DNA from: an uncultured Anaeromyxobacter sp.
Lineage (GTDB): Bacteria > Myxococcota > Myxococcia > Myxococcales > Anaeromyxobacteraceae
Assembly: GCA_903904005.1 (NCBI GenBank)
Contig: CAIVAR010000056.1
Location: 1-61,741 of the forward strand
Length of the DNA stretch: 61,741 nt
Direction: 5' to 3'
Shown: piece by piece, positions 8,513 through 17,181 of the stretch
Numbering within the stretch: position 1 is the first letter of the stretch
How the letters are laid out: the number at the start of each line of letters is the position of its first letter
Made by a program: the position numbers and the translations under genes
The notes under the pieces: generated by a model
Told to the model about the DNA's origin: nothing
Database searches by the model: none
Seen by the model: only the letters and a program-made list of their open reading frames with translations

Positions 8513-8539
8513 GGGCGCCCCCGGGCGCCCACGGGCGCC
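8513..8539. repeat. Three GGGCGCC palindromes in 10-bp phase
   Basis: GGGCGCCC at 8513 and 8523 and GGGCGCC at 8533, each self-complementary and exactly ten bases apart, lie in the 287-base region between the divergent genes starting at 8358 and 8646. They could be a phased operator, but short GC palindromes are expected often in this composition. Confidence 0.3.
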
Positions 8540-8645
8540 AGGGCGAATCCGGCGGTGCGGTGTCGCGGCACCGGGCGGAAACGGGCGCGACGCGGGGCGA
8601 TCGCGCCCGGTCACCCCTGGCCCGCTTCCTGCTCCTCGCCGACAC

Positions 8646-8993
8646 ATGCACCTGCCTGGACTCGTCGACGCGCTGACCTGGATCTTCGTGACCACCAACG
8701 CGCTGCGGCTTTTCGCCTACTTGCCTCAGATCCACGCCGCCCTGCGTTGCCGGAACGGTGCCTCGGCCATCTCGCGGGTCACCTGGAGCTACTTCGCCGT
8801 CGCCCACCTGTCGGGCCACTTCTACAGCCTGTTCGTCCTCCACGACGCGAAGATGGCGTCGGTGCTGCTGGGGAACTTCCTCGCCTGCACGGCGCTCGTC
8901 GGGATCGTCACCTGGAAGAAGGTTCGGTACAGGGCGGCGAACCCGTCGCCAGAGGATCAGGGTGCTAGGATGCTCCCCGGAGTGACCCGATGA
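8646..8993 (+). CDS. SemiSWEET / PQ-loop-like small membrane protein
   Basis: A 115-residue protein with three predicted membrane helices. A proline-glutamine turn in LRLFAYLPQIHAALR (about 20-34) is followed by a second helix (SRVTWSYFAVAHLSGHFY) and a third (VLLGNFLACTALVGIVTW). This one-triple-helix-bundle layout with a PQ motif matches SemiSWEET sugar transporters, which work as dimers, and related PQ-loop proteins. The ATG at 8646 was chosen because helix 1 begins straight after it. It overlaps the next gene by an ATGA junction, so the two are co-transcribed. Substrate unknown. Confidence 0.62.
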   Translation: MHLPGLVDALTWIFVTTNALRLFAYLPQIHAALRCRNGASAISRVTWSYFAVAHLSGHFYSLFVLHDAKMASVLLGNFLACTALVGIVTWKKVRYRAANPSPEDQGARMLPGVTR

Positions 8994-9529
8994 AGATGCC
9001 GTTGCCCGTCCTGATCGTACCGCTCGTCATCCTGTTCGGGGGCGCGCTTCCGGTCTCCTCATCGGCAGCGGTGACCCATCCGTACGCTGCGGAGCTCGCG
9101 GCGGCTGCCCGTCGGCAGGGAACGGTCTCCGTTGCCGGCGTGACCTGGAGCTGCAAGGGCAACCGCTGCGCGTCGAGCAGCACGTCGACACGTCCGACGG
9201 TCGACGCCTGCCACTCCCTCGCGCTGCAGGTGGGTCCCGTTCGCAGTTTCGGTCGCAAGGGGCTCCTGCTCACGCGGGACGAACTGCGGGAGTGCAACGC
9301 GGGGATCCCGGCGGCCGAGACCTCGGACGCCGACCGGCGCGCCCGGTCGGTCACGCCCGCCGACTTCGCGCCCGTGGCCGGGCAGCTTCCCGGGGAAGCA
9401 CACGCGGTCCAGGTGACGCCTCACTCGGCACCGGCCGGGACGGTCGACAGGTCGACCAAGCTCCCGCCCCCGGCGAGACCCGTCCCGACCGGCGCGGGAA
9501 CCCCGGCATCTCCGACCCGATCCCCGTGA
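8990..9529 (+). CDS. Secreted protein with WxCxGxxC motif, unknown function
   Basis: A 179-residue protein with a signal peptide (about 1-27, LIVPLVILFGGALPVSSSAA). A short conserved block follows, VAGVTWSCKGNRC then ACHSLALQVGPVRSFG, and the C-terminal half is low-complexity and Pro/Thr-rich. The same block occurs in the secreted protein at 25322 (GGIDWKCDGTRC, ACQELGQKVGEVKNF), so the two form a family in this genome. The paired Cys probably form a disulfide outside the cytoplasm. ATGA overlap with the upstream membrane protein; GTGA overlap with the downstream DUF2461 gene. No enzymatic role can be assigned. Confidence 0.7.
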   Translation: MKMPLPVLIVPLVILFGGALPVSSSAAVTHPYAAELAAAARRQGTVSVAGVTWSCKGNRCASSSTSTRPTVDACHSLALQVGPVRSFGRKGLLLTRDELRECNAGIPAAETSDADRRARSVTPADFAPVAGQLPGEAHAVQVTPHSAPAGTVDRSTKLPPPARPVPTGAGTPASPTRSP

Positions 9530-10254
9530 TCCGAAACCCCGTGCCCAAGACTCCACCCGCCGCGACGATCGCCTTTCGCGGCTTCCACGACGCCCGGGGC
9601 GACTTCTTCCTCGCCCTGGCCCTGCACAACGACCGGGAGTGGTTCCAGGCCCACCGCTCCGACTACGAGGAAGGCTGGGCCGCTCCCATGGCGGCGCTCC
9701 TCGCAGGGGTTCGAGGCGGCCTGAATGGCGCCTACGGGCGCCGGGCGCCAGGCGATCCCAAGGTCTTCCGGATTCACCGCGACGTCCGGTTCGGCAAGGA
9801 CAAGACCCCGTACAAGACCCACGTGGCCGGCTGGATCCCGATCGATACGGGAGGTGTGGCGAGGCCCGGCGTCACCCCCGCGGCGATGTACCTCCAGGTG
9901 GGCGTCGACGCGGCTTTCACCGGTAGCGGATGCTGGACGCTCGAGCCCGATTCCCTGAAGCGCTTCCGGACGGCGCTCCTCGACCCCCGCCGGGGCGCCG
10001 CGCTGGCCCGCCGGCTGGACGGGCTCACGGCGGCGGGTTGGTCCTGCTCGTGCGCCGAGTCGCTGGTCCGCGTCCCGGCGGGCGTCGATCCGGATCACCC
10101 GCGTGCGGCGCTGCTCCGCATGAAGGGGCTGGTGCTGGATCCCGGCGGGGTTCCGAGGCGGCTCCTCACCCGGCCGGAGCTGGTCGGGTGGCTCGTGGAG
10201 CGGGCCCGCGCGGCAGCGCCCGTGGTGGGCTGGCTGGCGGAGAACGTGGCATGA
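9526..10254 (+). CDS. DUF2461 / TIGR02453 family protein
   Basis: It carries the family signatures LALHNDREWFQAHRSDYE (near the N-terminus) and KVFRIHRDVRFGKDKTPYKT, followed by the MYLQVG strand and a C-terminal basic helix. Members are about 220-240 residues, of unknown biochemical function. A start at GTG 9526 (overlapping the upstream TGA as GTGA) or GTG 9541 both fit; no strong ribosome site is seen, so coupling is assumed. The end overlaps the SDR gene as ATGA. Confidence 0.85.
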   Translation: MIRNPVPKTPPAATIAFRGFHDARGDFFLALALHNDREWFQAHRSDYEEGWAAPMAALLAGVRGGLNGAYGRRAPGDPKVFRIHRDVRFGKDKTPYKTHVAGWIPIDTGGVARPGVTPAAMYLQVGVDAAFTGSGCWTLEPDSLKRFRTALLDPRRGAALARRLDGLTAAGWSCSCAESLVRVPAGVDPDHPRAALLRMKGLVLDPGGVPRRLLTRPELVGWLVERARAAAPVVGWLAENVA

Positions 10255-11048
10255 CCGGCCAGCCGGTTGCCCTGGTGACGGGAGGCTGCTCCGGCATCGG
10301 CTACGCCATCGCGCGTCAGCTTGCGGCCCGTGGGCACGGGCTCTTCCTCGTCAGCGAGCGGACCGGTCCGCTCGACGACGCCGCCGCCCGGATCCGCGGC
10401 GAGCATGGCGTTCCTGTCGAGGTCGCCTGCGTGGATCTGTCTCGCCCCGGTGCGGCCGAGGAGGTCCACCGGCGGGTGCGTTCCCTGGGGTTGGAGATCG
10501 ACGTGCTGGTCAACAACGCCGGCTTCCTCCTCTTCGGGGAAGCGGTCGACGTGCCGATCGAGCGGGCCAACGCCATCCTCCAGTTGCACGTCGTCACCCC
10601 TTCCCTGCTCTGCACCCTCTTCGGGCAGGAGATGCGGGAGCGACGCCGCGGCCGGATCCTGATCGTCTCGAGCATCTCGGCCTGGCGCGACTTCCCCGGC
10701 ATCGCCTACTACGGCAGCAGCAAGAAGTACCTGCGCGGCTTCGCTCGCGCGCTCCGGAGCGAGCTCGGCGTGTACGGCGTCACCGTGACCTGTCTCGCTC
10801 CCGGCCCGGTCGCCACGGGGCTCTACGGTGTCGACTCTCCGGCGATCCGGCGGGGAAAGCGGCTCGGCCTCTTCCTGGATCCGGACCGGGTCGCGGAGGC
10901 CGGCGTCCGGGCGCTCCTCCGGGGCGACGCGGAGTGCATCCCGGGGATCTCGAGCCGTCTGATGGCGCTCGCCTCCGCGGCGACGCCGCAGTGGGTCGTG
11001 GACCTCATCCGACGCCGGGCCCCGTGGCTCCGGCGCGACGGCAGGTAG
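10251..11048 (+). CDS. Short-chain dehydrogenase/reductase (SDR)
   Basis: A 265-residue classical SDR. The NAD(P) loop is TGGCSGIG (10-17), the NNAG motif is at 88-91, the catalytic Ser lies in VSSIS near 140-142, and Y154-K158 is in AYYGSSKKY. The APGPVATGLY segment and the C-terminal VVDLIRRRAPW resemble SDRs of the DltE/YqjQ type that act on lipid or polyketide carbonyls. It ends a tightly packed four-gene plus-strand operon starting at 8646. Confidence 0.88.
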   Translation: MTGQPVALVTGGCSGIGYAIARQLAARGHGLFLVSERTGPLDDAAARIRGEHGVPVEVACVDLSRPGAAEEVHRRVRSLGLEIDVLVNNAGFLLFGEAVDVPIERANAILQLHVVTPSLLCTLFGQEMRERRRGRILIVSSISAWRDFPGIAYYGSSKKYLRGFARALRSELGVYGVTVTCLAPGPVATGLYGVDSPAIRRGKRLGLFLDPDRVAEAGVRALLRGDAECIPGISSRLMALASAATPQWVVDLIRRRAPWLRRDGR

Positions 11049-11072
11049 ACCTGGGACGATCCGCCCCGCCGT

Positions 11073-13091
11073 TCACGCCAGGTCAACTCCGCCGGCCGCC
11101 GCCGCGAAGCGTCGGGGGACGTCACCCTGATCGAGGATGCTCCGGACCCGGCACAGGAGGGTGTTGGCGTTGAACGGCTTGGCGATGAAGTTCACCTCGG
11201 TGGCGAGCACTCCCTTTCGCCCCAGCGCGTCATCCGTGTAGCCGGACATGAGGAGCACCCGGGCATCGGGCCGCTCCCGGAGCAGCAGTTCACGGAAGGC
11301 GCGGCCGTTCATGCTGGGCATGACGACGTCGGCCAGCACGAGGTGGATATCCCCCTCGTGCTCCCGGCAGCGGGAGAGCCCCTCGGCGCCGCTCTCCGCC
11401 ACCAGCACGGTGTAGCCGGCCTTCGCGAGCATCCGCCTAATGATCCCGCGTACGGAGGCGTCGTCCTCGACCACGAGCACGGTCTCGGTACCGGAGAGAT
11501 CCCCCTCCGAGGCTCCCTCCTGGGCCCGGGCCGACACCTCGCCGGTCCGCGGGAGGGTCACGTCGATGGTCGTCCCCTTCCCCACCTGGCTGGCCACGCG
11601 GATGGAGCCGCCGCTCTGCTGCACGATCCCGTACGCCGAGGAGAGACCCAGCCCCGTGCCCTTCCCCGCCTCCTTGGTGGTGAAGAAGGGCTCGAAGAGG
11701 TGCGCCTGGGTCGCCTCGTCCATCCCGGTTCCGGTGTCCGTGATCTGGAGCAGCACCCGGGACTCCTCCACGTTTCGGGTCCGGATGGTCAGGGTGCCCC
11801 CGTCGGGCATGGCATCCCGGGCATTCACCACCAGGTTCACGATCACCTGCTGGAGCTGGACCGGATCGGCCCTGACCGGCACGGGTTCCGGGGCGAGGTC
11901 GAGAAGCAGGGCGACGTCCTCGCCCACGACCCGCCGCAGCATCTTCTCGAGGCCGTGGACGAGCGCGTTCAGGTCGAGCACCTCCGGCTGAAGCATCTGC
12001 TTCCGGCTGAAGGCGAGCAACTGGCGGGTGAGCGCGGCGGCGCGCTCCCCCGCGCCCTCGATCTCGAGCAGGTCGGATCGGAGCGTGCCCTCCTCCGGCA
12101 CGGCCTCGATCGCGAAGCGAACGCTGCTCAGGATGACCGCCAGGATGTTGTTGAAGTCGTGGGCCACGCCCCCGGCCAGCCGCCCGACGCTCTCCATCTT
12201 CTGCGCCTGGAGAAGCTGCGCCTCGAGCTCGAGGCTCCGGGTGACGTCCTTCTTCACCGCGAGGTAGCTCGCGATCCTGCCGGCCCGGTCCCGCACCGGC
12301 GAGATGGTGGCGTCCTCGGTGTAGAGCTTGCCATCCTTTCGTCGGTTGACCACCCGACCGCTCCACGTCCGGCCGGACGAGATGGTGATCCAGAGCGCCC
12401 GGAAGAAGGCCTCGTCGTGGACCCCGCTCTTGAGGAGCCTCGGGTTCCGTCCGATGGCCTCGGCGACCGTGTACCCGGAGACCTCCTCGAAGGCCGGGTT
12501 GGCGTAGACGATCCTTCCCTCGGGGTCGGTGACGACGATGGTCTCGGCCGACTGCTCGATCGCCGTCGCGAGCAGCTCCCGGTCGGCCTCCACCTTCCGG
12601 CGCTCCTCGAACTCCTGCCGGAGCTGCCGGGTTCGCTCCTGCACCAGGGCCTCGAGCTCGTCCACCTGGTGCCGGCGCGCCCGGGCTCCGGCCTTCAACC
12701 GGGCCATGGCGCGGATCTGGGCCACGAGCTCCATCTCGTCGGGCGGCTTGGCGAGGAATCCCTCCGCGCCGGCGCGCAGCGCCTCGACCCGGACTCCCCG
12801 TCCGGTGCCCTGGGCGGTGAGGAAGACCACCGGGATGTCGAGAAGCGCCTCGTCGGCCTTCATCCGGGCGCAGACCTCGAACCCGTCCATCCCGGGCATG
12901 ACGACGTCGAGAAGCACGACGTCAGGGTCCTCCGAACGGGCCAGCTCGATGCCGCGCGCGCCGTCGGTCGCGGTGAGGAGCAAGCACTCCGGGAGGGCAT
13001 CCTCCAGGACCGCGCGCAGGGCGATCAGGTTGTCGGGCGTGTCGTCGATGGCCAGGACCCTGGTCCTGGACGGCTGCGCCGGTCCGCTCAT
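11073..13091 (-). CDS. Hybrid histidine kinase REC-PAS-HisKA-HATPase-REC
   Basis: A 672-residue soluble protein. It begins with a receiver domain (about 8-125, [18 protein letters not shown]), then a coiled coil (about 135-180) and a PAS domain (about 180-290, [20 protein letters not shown]). The HisKA site is [17 protein letters not shown] (about 312), followed by a HATPase ([42 protein letters not shown]) and a C-terminal receiver (about 545-660, [12 protein letters not shown]). It therefore accepts phosphate at the N-terminus and passes it onward at the C-terminus. Its ATG overlaps the stop of the upstream kinase (ATGA, 13088-13091), placing it last in the CheR-kinase-kinase operon. Confidence 0.93.
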   Translation of the reverse strand: MSGPAQPSRTRVLAIDDTPDNLIALRAVLEDALPECLLLTATDGARGIELARSEDPDVVLLDVVMPGMDGFEVCARMKADEALLDIPVVFLTAQGTGRGVRVEALRAGAEGFLAKPPDEMELVAQIRAMARLKAGARARRHQVDELEALVQERTRQLRQEFEERRKVEADRELLATAIEQSAETIVVTDPEGRIVYANPAFEEVSGYTVAEAIGRNPRLLKSGVHDEAFFRALWITISSGRTWSGRVVNRRKDGKLYTEDATISPVRDRAGRIASYLAVKKDVTRSLELEAQLLQAQKMESVGRLAGGVAHDFNNILAVILSSVRFAIEAVPEEGTLRSDLLEIEGAGERAAALTRQLLAFSRKQMLQPEVLDLNALVHGLEKMLRRVVGEDVALLLDLAPEPVPVRADPVQLQQVIVNLVVNARDAMPDGGTLTIRTRNVEESRVLLQITDTGTGMDEATQAHLFEPFFTTKEAGKGTGLGLSSAYGIVQQSGGSIRVASQVGKGTTIDVTLPRTGEVSARAQEGASEGDLSGTETVLVVEDDASVRGIIRRMLAKAGYTVLVAESGAEGLSRCREHEGDIHLVLADVVMPSMNGRAFRELLLRERPDARVLLMSGYTDDALGRKGVLATEVNFIAKPFNANTLLCRVRSILDQGDVPRRFAAAAGGVDLA

Positions 13092-16000
13092 GGTTGGAGC
13101 GCCTCCCCCACCGCGGCGAGCAGCACCTCGTGGTCGATGGGCTTCGACACGTATCCATCGAACCCCTGCGCGAGCAGGGACTCCCGGTCGCCCGTCATGG
13201 CGCTCGCGGTGAGCGCGAAGACGGGGATGGAGCGCAGCGCCTTGTCCTTGCGTAGCTCGGCCAGCGCGTTGAGCCCGTCCATCACGGGCATGGCGATGTC
13301 CATGAGGATGAGGTCCGGCGGGGAGGCCCGGGCTGCCTCCAGCGCCTCGATCCCGTCCTGGGCCTCGGCGATCTCGTAGCGATCCTCGAGGAGCGCCCGC
13401 GCCGTGCGCAGGTTGTCCGGGTTGTCCTCGACGACCAGCACCCGCGGCCGGGCCGGGTTGGAGACGGGCCGGCGCCCGACCACCCGGACCTCCTTCCCGT
13501 TCGCCGCCTCCTGCGGACGACCGTTCCGGGGAGCCACCATTCCCGCCACCGCGGCGAGAAGCTCCTCCCGGTCCACGTCCCCCTTCTGGATCAGCTGGTG
13601 CACGTCGTTGGCGACGAGCGCCCTCAGGTCTTCCTTGGTGACGTGCTTGGCGGTGAGGATGACGACCGGCAGATTCCGCGTGCGGGGCGAGCGCCGGAGC
13701 TCCGCCACCACCTCGATGCCGTCCATCCCCGGCATCATGAGGTCGAGGATGACCGCGTCGGGGAGTTCCCGGGCGATTCGCGCGAGCGCCTCCCTGCCAT
13801 CCCGGGCGGCCTCCACCCGGTATCCCGCCGCCCCGAGGACGTCGGTCATCTGCACGATGGCGGGTTCGCTGTCCTCGACGACGAGGACGTACTGTCCGCG
13901 CCCCGCAGGCGCCGGGCGGCGCGCGGTGGCGCCGTTCCTGCGTACGGGCCCCGTGCCACCGGTGGGCGGAACCGCCCCGGCGCCGTCGATGGCGAGCGGG
14001 AGGGTGAGCGTGAAGGTGGAGCCCTCACCCGGGGTGCTCCGCACCGTCAGGTCCCCCCCCAGCAGGCGGGCGTAGCGCCGGGCGATGGAGAGTCCCAGGC
14101 CCGTCCCGCCGAACCTTCGCGAGGTGGTCTCCTCGGCCTGCCGGAACTCCTCGAAGATGACCTCGAGCTTGTCCGCGGGGATCCCGATCCCGGTGTCGGT
14201 GACGAACACGCTGGCGCGGTCCCCCTCTACGGACGCGGAGACGTCCACCCGTCCGCGGGAGGTGAACTTCACGGCGTTCGCCACCAGGTTTTGCAGGATG
14301 TGCCGACACTTGTCGGGATCGGAGGCGAGGGCGGGTAGCGCCCCGTCCACCGCGTTCACGAGCGCGATGCCCTTCTCCTCCGCCTGGACCCCGAGGGTCC
14401 CGACGACGTCGGCGGCGAGATCCCGGAGCCCGACGGGGCCGACCCGGAGGTCCTCCTTGCCCGCCTCGATCCGGGAGAGGTCGAGGATGTCGTTGATGAG
14501 AGCGAGCAGGTGCCTTCCGTTCCTCTGGATGACCTCGAGGTATCCATGCTCGTCCACGCCGATCCTTCCGCCGAGGCGCCGTTCCAGGACCCCCGAGAGC
14601 GCGATGACCGAGTTGAGCGGCGTCCGGAGCTCGTGGCTCATATTGGAGAGGAACACGTTCTTCAGGCGGTTGGCCTCGTCGAGCTGCCGCTTCTGGGCCT
14701 CGAGCTCGGCGTTCTGCTCGGTCAGCTCGTTGGCCTGCGCGACCAGTTCGCGCCCCTGCGCGTCGAGCTCCCGGTTCTGCTCCTCCAGCTTCCGGGCCAG
14801 CTCCCGGGTCTTCTGGTCGGCGAGGACGCTGGTCAACCGGGCCGCCACGTTCGCGGCGACGGCCTGCAGCACCCGGATCGACCCGTCCGCGTACGGATGC
14901 ACCGCGGCCAGCGAGACCACGGCCAGGACCTGTTCCTCGGCGACGACCGGGAGGGTCACGATCTCGGCTGGCTGGATGTCCCCGGTGACGGCCCGGAAGG
15001 CGAAGCGGGAGGCCGCCGGGAGATCGCGCACGCGCTGCATCTGCCGGGTTGCCAGGACCGGGCCGAGCTCGCCCTCGAGCGCCTCCACCGAGAAGGAGCG
15101 ACGGACCGCGGGGGAGAGCCCGATCGACTCGAGGAGCTGGAACTCGTCCCCGCCCTCGTTCCGGAGGTAGACCGCCCCGACCTGCGACCCGGTGGCCAGC
15201 AGGAGTCCCTGGAGGAGGTTGCGGAAGAACTCGCGGGGCTCGGCGTGCCGCACCATGCCGGCGGTGAGGTCGGCCACCTCCGCGCGCACCCGGTCGTCGA
15301 TCTGGATCTCGGCGGCCATGTCGTTGAAGGCGGCGCCCAGCTGCCCCACCTCGCTGGCCGACGTGTCCGGAACGCGGACGTCGAGATTCCCGTGGCGAAA
15401 GGCCTCGGCCGCCCCGGTGAGCGTTCCCAGCGAGCGCCGGACGTTGCTCGTGAGGGCCCAGGCGAGGACCACCGAGAGGGTGAGGATCGCGGCGGCAACG
15501 CCGAGCAGCCCGCGCTCCACCGCGATCCGCTCGGCCCGTGCCTCGCCGAAGAACCGATCGGCCCGCTCACGCGCAGCGGCCTCGATGCTGTCGATCCCGG
15601 CCGTGACCGCGCCGAGCGTGAGGCTGGTCCCGTCCCGGCGCTGATCGAGCGCGAGGGCCTCGGCGGTATGGCCGTCGCGCACGAGATGCAGGATCTCCCG
15701 CTGGATCCCGAACCAGGCCGCGATCGACCCCTGGACGCGGACCACGTCCTCCCCGGGTCCGAGGTAGCGGTCGGCGAGGAGCGCGAGGCTGCGCTGGGCA
15801 CGCAGTTGCCGGGACTCGACCGTGACCAGGACGTCATTCGTCCTCGTCGGGGAGGACGAAAGAAGCAGGTCCTTCGTCAGGAGGTCGGTCATCGCGACGT
15901 CGTCCTGCAGGTCGGCGATCGCCTCCTGCACGAGCATCGGACCCTCGTGGAGCCTCTCGGTCTGTCGCCAGAGCGCACCCGCGCCGCGCCAGGCAATCAG

Positions 16001-16093
16001 CGTGAGGACGGCGGTGAGCACAACCATCAGTCCCAGACCGAGGGCGAGGCGTGTCCCGATACGGAGATCCGCGAGCCTCATGGTCACCTCCAC
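13088..16093 (-). CDS. Membrane hybrid histidine kinase (HAMP-GAF-HisKA-HATPase-REC-REC)
   Basis: A 1001-residue protein. TM1 is at about 10-32, an exported four-helix sensor follows (about 35-180, CHASE3-like), then TM2 (about 185-207), HAMP (about 207-260), GAF (about 275-430) and a long Gln/Glu-rich coiled coil (430-490). HisKA has FLSNMSHELRTPLNSVI, the HATPase has VANAVKFTS and FGGTGLGLSIARR, and two receivers follow (about 745-865, VILDLMMPGMDG; about 885-1000, LILMDIAMPVMDGLNAL). The dual C-terminal receivers suggest a phosphorelay with the next gene, which starts with a receiver. Its start overlaps the end of cheR by 10 bases. Confidence 0.93.
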   Translation of the reverse strand: MEVTMRLADLRIGTRLALGLGLMVVLTAVLTLIAWRGAGALWRQTERLHEGPMLVQEAIADLQDDVAMTDLLTKDLLLSSSPTRTNDVLVTVESRQLRAQRSLALLADRYLGPGEDVVRVQGSIAAWFGIQREILHLVRDGHTAEALALDQRRDGTSLTLGAVTAGIDSIEAAARERADRFFGEARAERIAVERGLLGVAAAILTLSVVLAWALTSNVRRSLGTLTGAAEAFRHGNLDVRVPDTSASEVGQLGAAFNDMAAEIQIDDRVRAEVADLTAGMVRHAEPREFFRNLLQGLLLATGSQVGAVYLRNEGGDEFQLLESIGLSPAVRRSFSVEALEGELGPVLATRQMQRVRDLPAASRFAFRAVTGDIQPAEIVTLPVVAEEQVLAVVSLAAVHPYADGSIRVLQAVAANVAARLTSVLADQKTRELARKLEEQNRELDAQGRELVAQANELTEQNAELEAQKRQLDEANRLKNVFLSNMSHELRTPLNSVIALSGVLERRLGGRIGVDEHGYLEVIQRNGRHLLALINDILDLSRIEAGKEDLRVGPVGLRDLAADVVGTLGVQAEEKGIALVNAVDGALPALASDPDKCRHILQNLVANAVKFTSRGRVDVSASVEGDRASVFVTDTGIGIPADKLEVIFEEFRQAEETTSRRFGGTGLGLSIARRYARLLGGDLTVRSTPGEGSTFTLTLPLAIDGAGAVPPTGGTGPVRRNGATARRPAPAGRGQYVLVVEDSEPAIVQMTDVLGAAGYRVEAARDGREALARIARELPDAVILDLMMPGMDGIEVVAELRRSPRTRNLPVVILTAKHVTKEDLRALVANDVHQLIQKGDVDREELLAAVAGMVAPRNGRPQEAANGKEVRVVGRRPVSNPARPRVLVVEDNPDNLRTARALLEDRYEIAEAQDGIEALEAARASPPDLILMDIAMPVMDGLNALAELRKDKALRSIPVFALTASAMTGDRESLLAQGFDGYVSKPIDHEVLLAAVGEALQP

Positions 16094-16974
16094 CTTGTGA
16101 ACAGCGAGGAAGGGAGCGCGGACGGCTGGAATGCTCCCGACGAGAGCACCACGTCACGTTCGGCGTCACCGGTGGCCAGGAACCCCTCGGGCCGGAGACA
16201 GGCCTGGAGCCTGTCCACGATCCGCCGCTGCACGTCGGACCGGTAGTAGTAGAGGACGTTGCAGCAGAGGACGAGATCGAAGGCGCCGAAGATGCTTGCC
16301 GGCGGACAGGTGCCGGCCGGATCGAGCAGGTCGTGCACCGAGAAGTCCACCGCCATGCGGAGGGCGTCACCCACGACCCAGTTCGTCCCCTCGGGTTCGA
16401 ACCAGCGCCGGAGCTGGCGGAGGCGGACGTTCCGCACCGACGTGTCGGCGTACCGGCCGGCGCGCGCCAGGGCGACCTGCTCCGGGGAGACGTCGGTGGC
16501 GAAGATGCGGAAGCGGACCGGTCTCCGCCAGGCCTCGGCCAGTTCCAGCAGCGTGGCCGCCACCGAGTAGGCCTCCTGCCCCGCGGCGCAGCCCGCCGAC
16601 CACACCCGGATCTCGGAGCCGCCCTCGGCATCCTTGCGGAGGGCGAGGCCCGGAAGCACCCGCTCCTCGAGGAGGGCGTGGAGAATGGGGTCGCGGAAGA
16701 ACTCGCTGTGGTGGACGTCGAGCGACGCGATGAGGATCGTGAGCTCCGCGGGGTCCGCGGCGAGGCGGGCCATGTACTCCCCGGAACCGGCCAGCCCGGT
16801 CGCCACGCGCCTCCGCTCCAGGCTGCGCGCGAGGAACGTGCGGTCCAGCTGGACGACGTCCCGCCCTGCCCGCTCGCGGACGAGCGCCGCCACCGTCGTG
16901 AGTTCGTGGTCGGGCCATGCCGGGTCGACGGGGACGGGAGTCTGGCGGTGGACCGTTGGCATGCGTGGATCCAT
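16084..16974 (-). CDS. cheR: CheR-type chemoreceptor glutamate methyltransferase
   Basis: An N-terminal all-alpha domain is followed by an S-adenosylmethionine-binding Rossmann domain. Seen are IASLDVHHSEFFRDP (family: T..FFR), the SAM loop VWSAGCAAGQEAYSVA, RIFATDVSP, and FDLVLCCNVLYYYRSDVQRR (family NVLIYF). CheR methylates glutamates on chemoreceptors. No receptor, CheA, CheW or CheB gene is near, so here it may modify a non-motility sensor such as the adjacent exported-sensor kinase (inference). The ATG at 16974 or 16962 is preferred over the longer frame to 17058, whose first 28 residues show no homology. The gene overlaps the next kinase by 10 bases. Confidence 0.88.
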   Translation of the reverse strand: MDPRMPTVHRQTPVPVDPAWPDHELTTVAALVRERAGRDVVQLDRTFLARSLERRRVATGLAGSGEYMARLAADPAELTILIASLDVHHSEFFRDPILHALLEERVLPGLALRKDAEGGSEIRVWSAGCAAGQEAYSVAATLLELAEAWRRPVRFRIFATDVSPEQVALARAGRYADTSVRNVRLRQLRRWFEPEGTNWVVGDALRMAVDFSVHDLLDPAGTCPPASIFGAFDLVLCCNVLYYYRSDVQRRIVDRLQACLRPEGFLATGDAERDVVLSSGAFQPSALPSSLFTRWR

Positions 16975-17084
16975 TCGGGTGGCGCGACGTCCCACCTTGT
17001 ACGTGGACCTGCCACCTAACGGGATTCCGCCGACACGACAGCACCTAATTGCCGTCACTCCTGGGTGCGATCGCCATCACGGAC

Positions 17085-17097
17085 TGTGATATTCACA
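17085..17097. promoter_or_regulatory. TGTGA-tat-TCACA palindrome upstream of cheR
   Basis: A perfect 13-bp palindrome in an AT-richer patch about 110 bases before cheR and near the end of the MscS gene. The half-sites look like CRP-type sites, but the 3-bp spacer is too short for the classical 6-bp CRP site. Candidate operator only. Confidence 0.35.
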
Positions 17098-17155
17098 TAC
17101 CGTGACTGACGGACGGGCCTCGGCGTCGACATTCCTGTGAGGTCCACAGACGTAC

Positions 17156-17172
17156 GGCCGGAAGGGCCGGCC
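17156..17172 (-). terminator. GGCCGG/CCGGCC hairpin after MscS gene
   Basis: A 6-bp all-GC stem with a 5-base loop begins 10 bases after the MscS stop codon on the minus strand. There is no U-tract, so a weak or Rho-assisted terminator at best. Confidence 0.35.
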
Positions 17173-17181
17173 CGGGACGCC

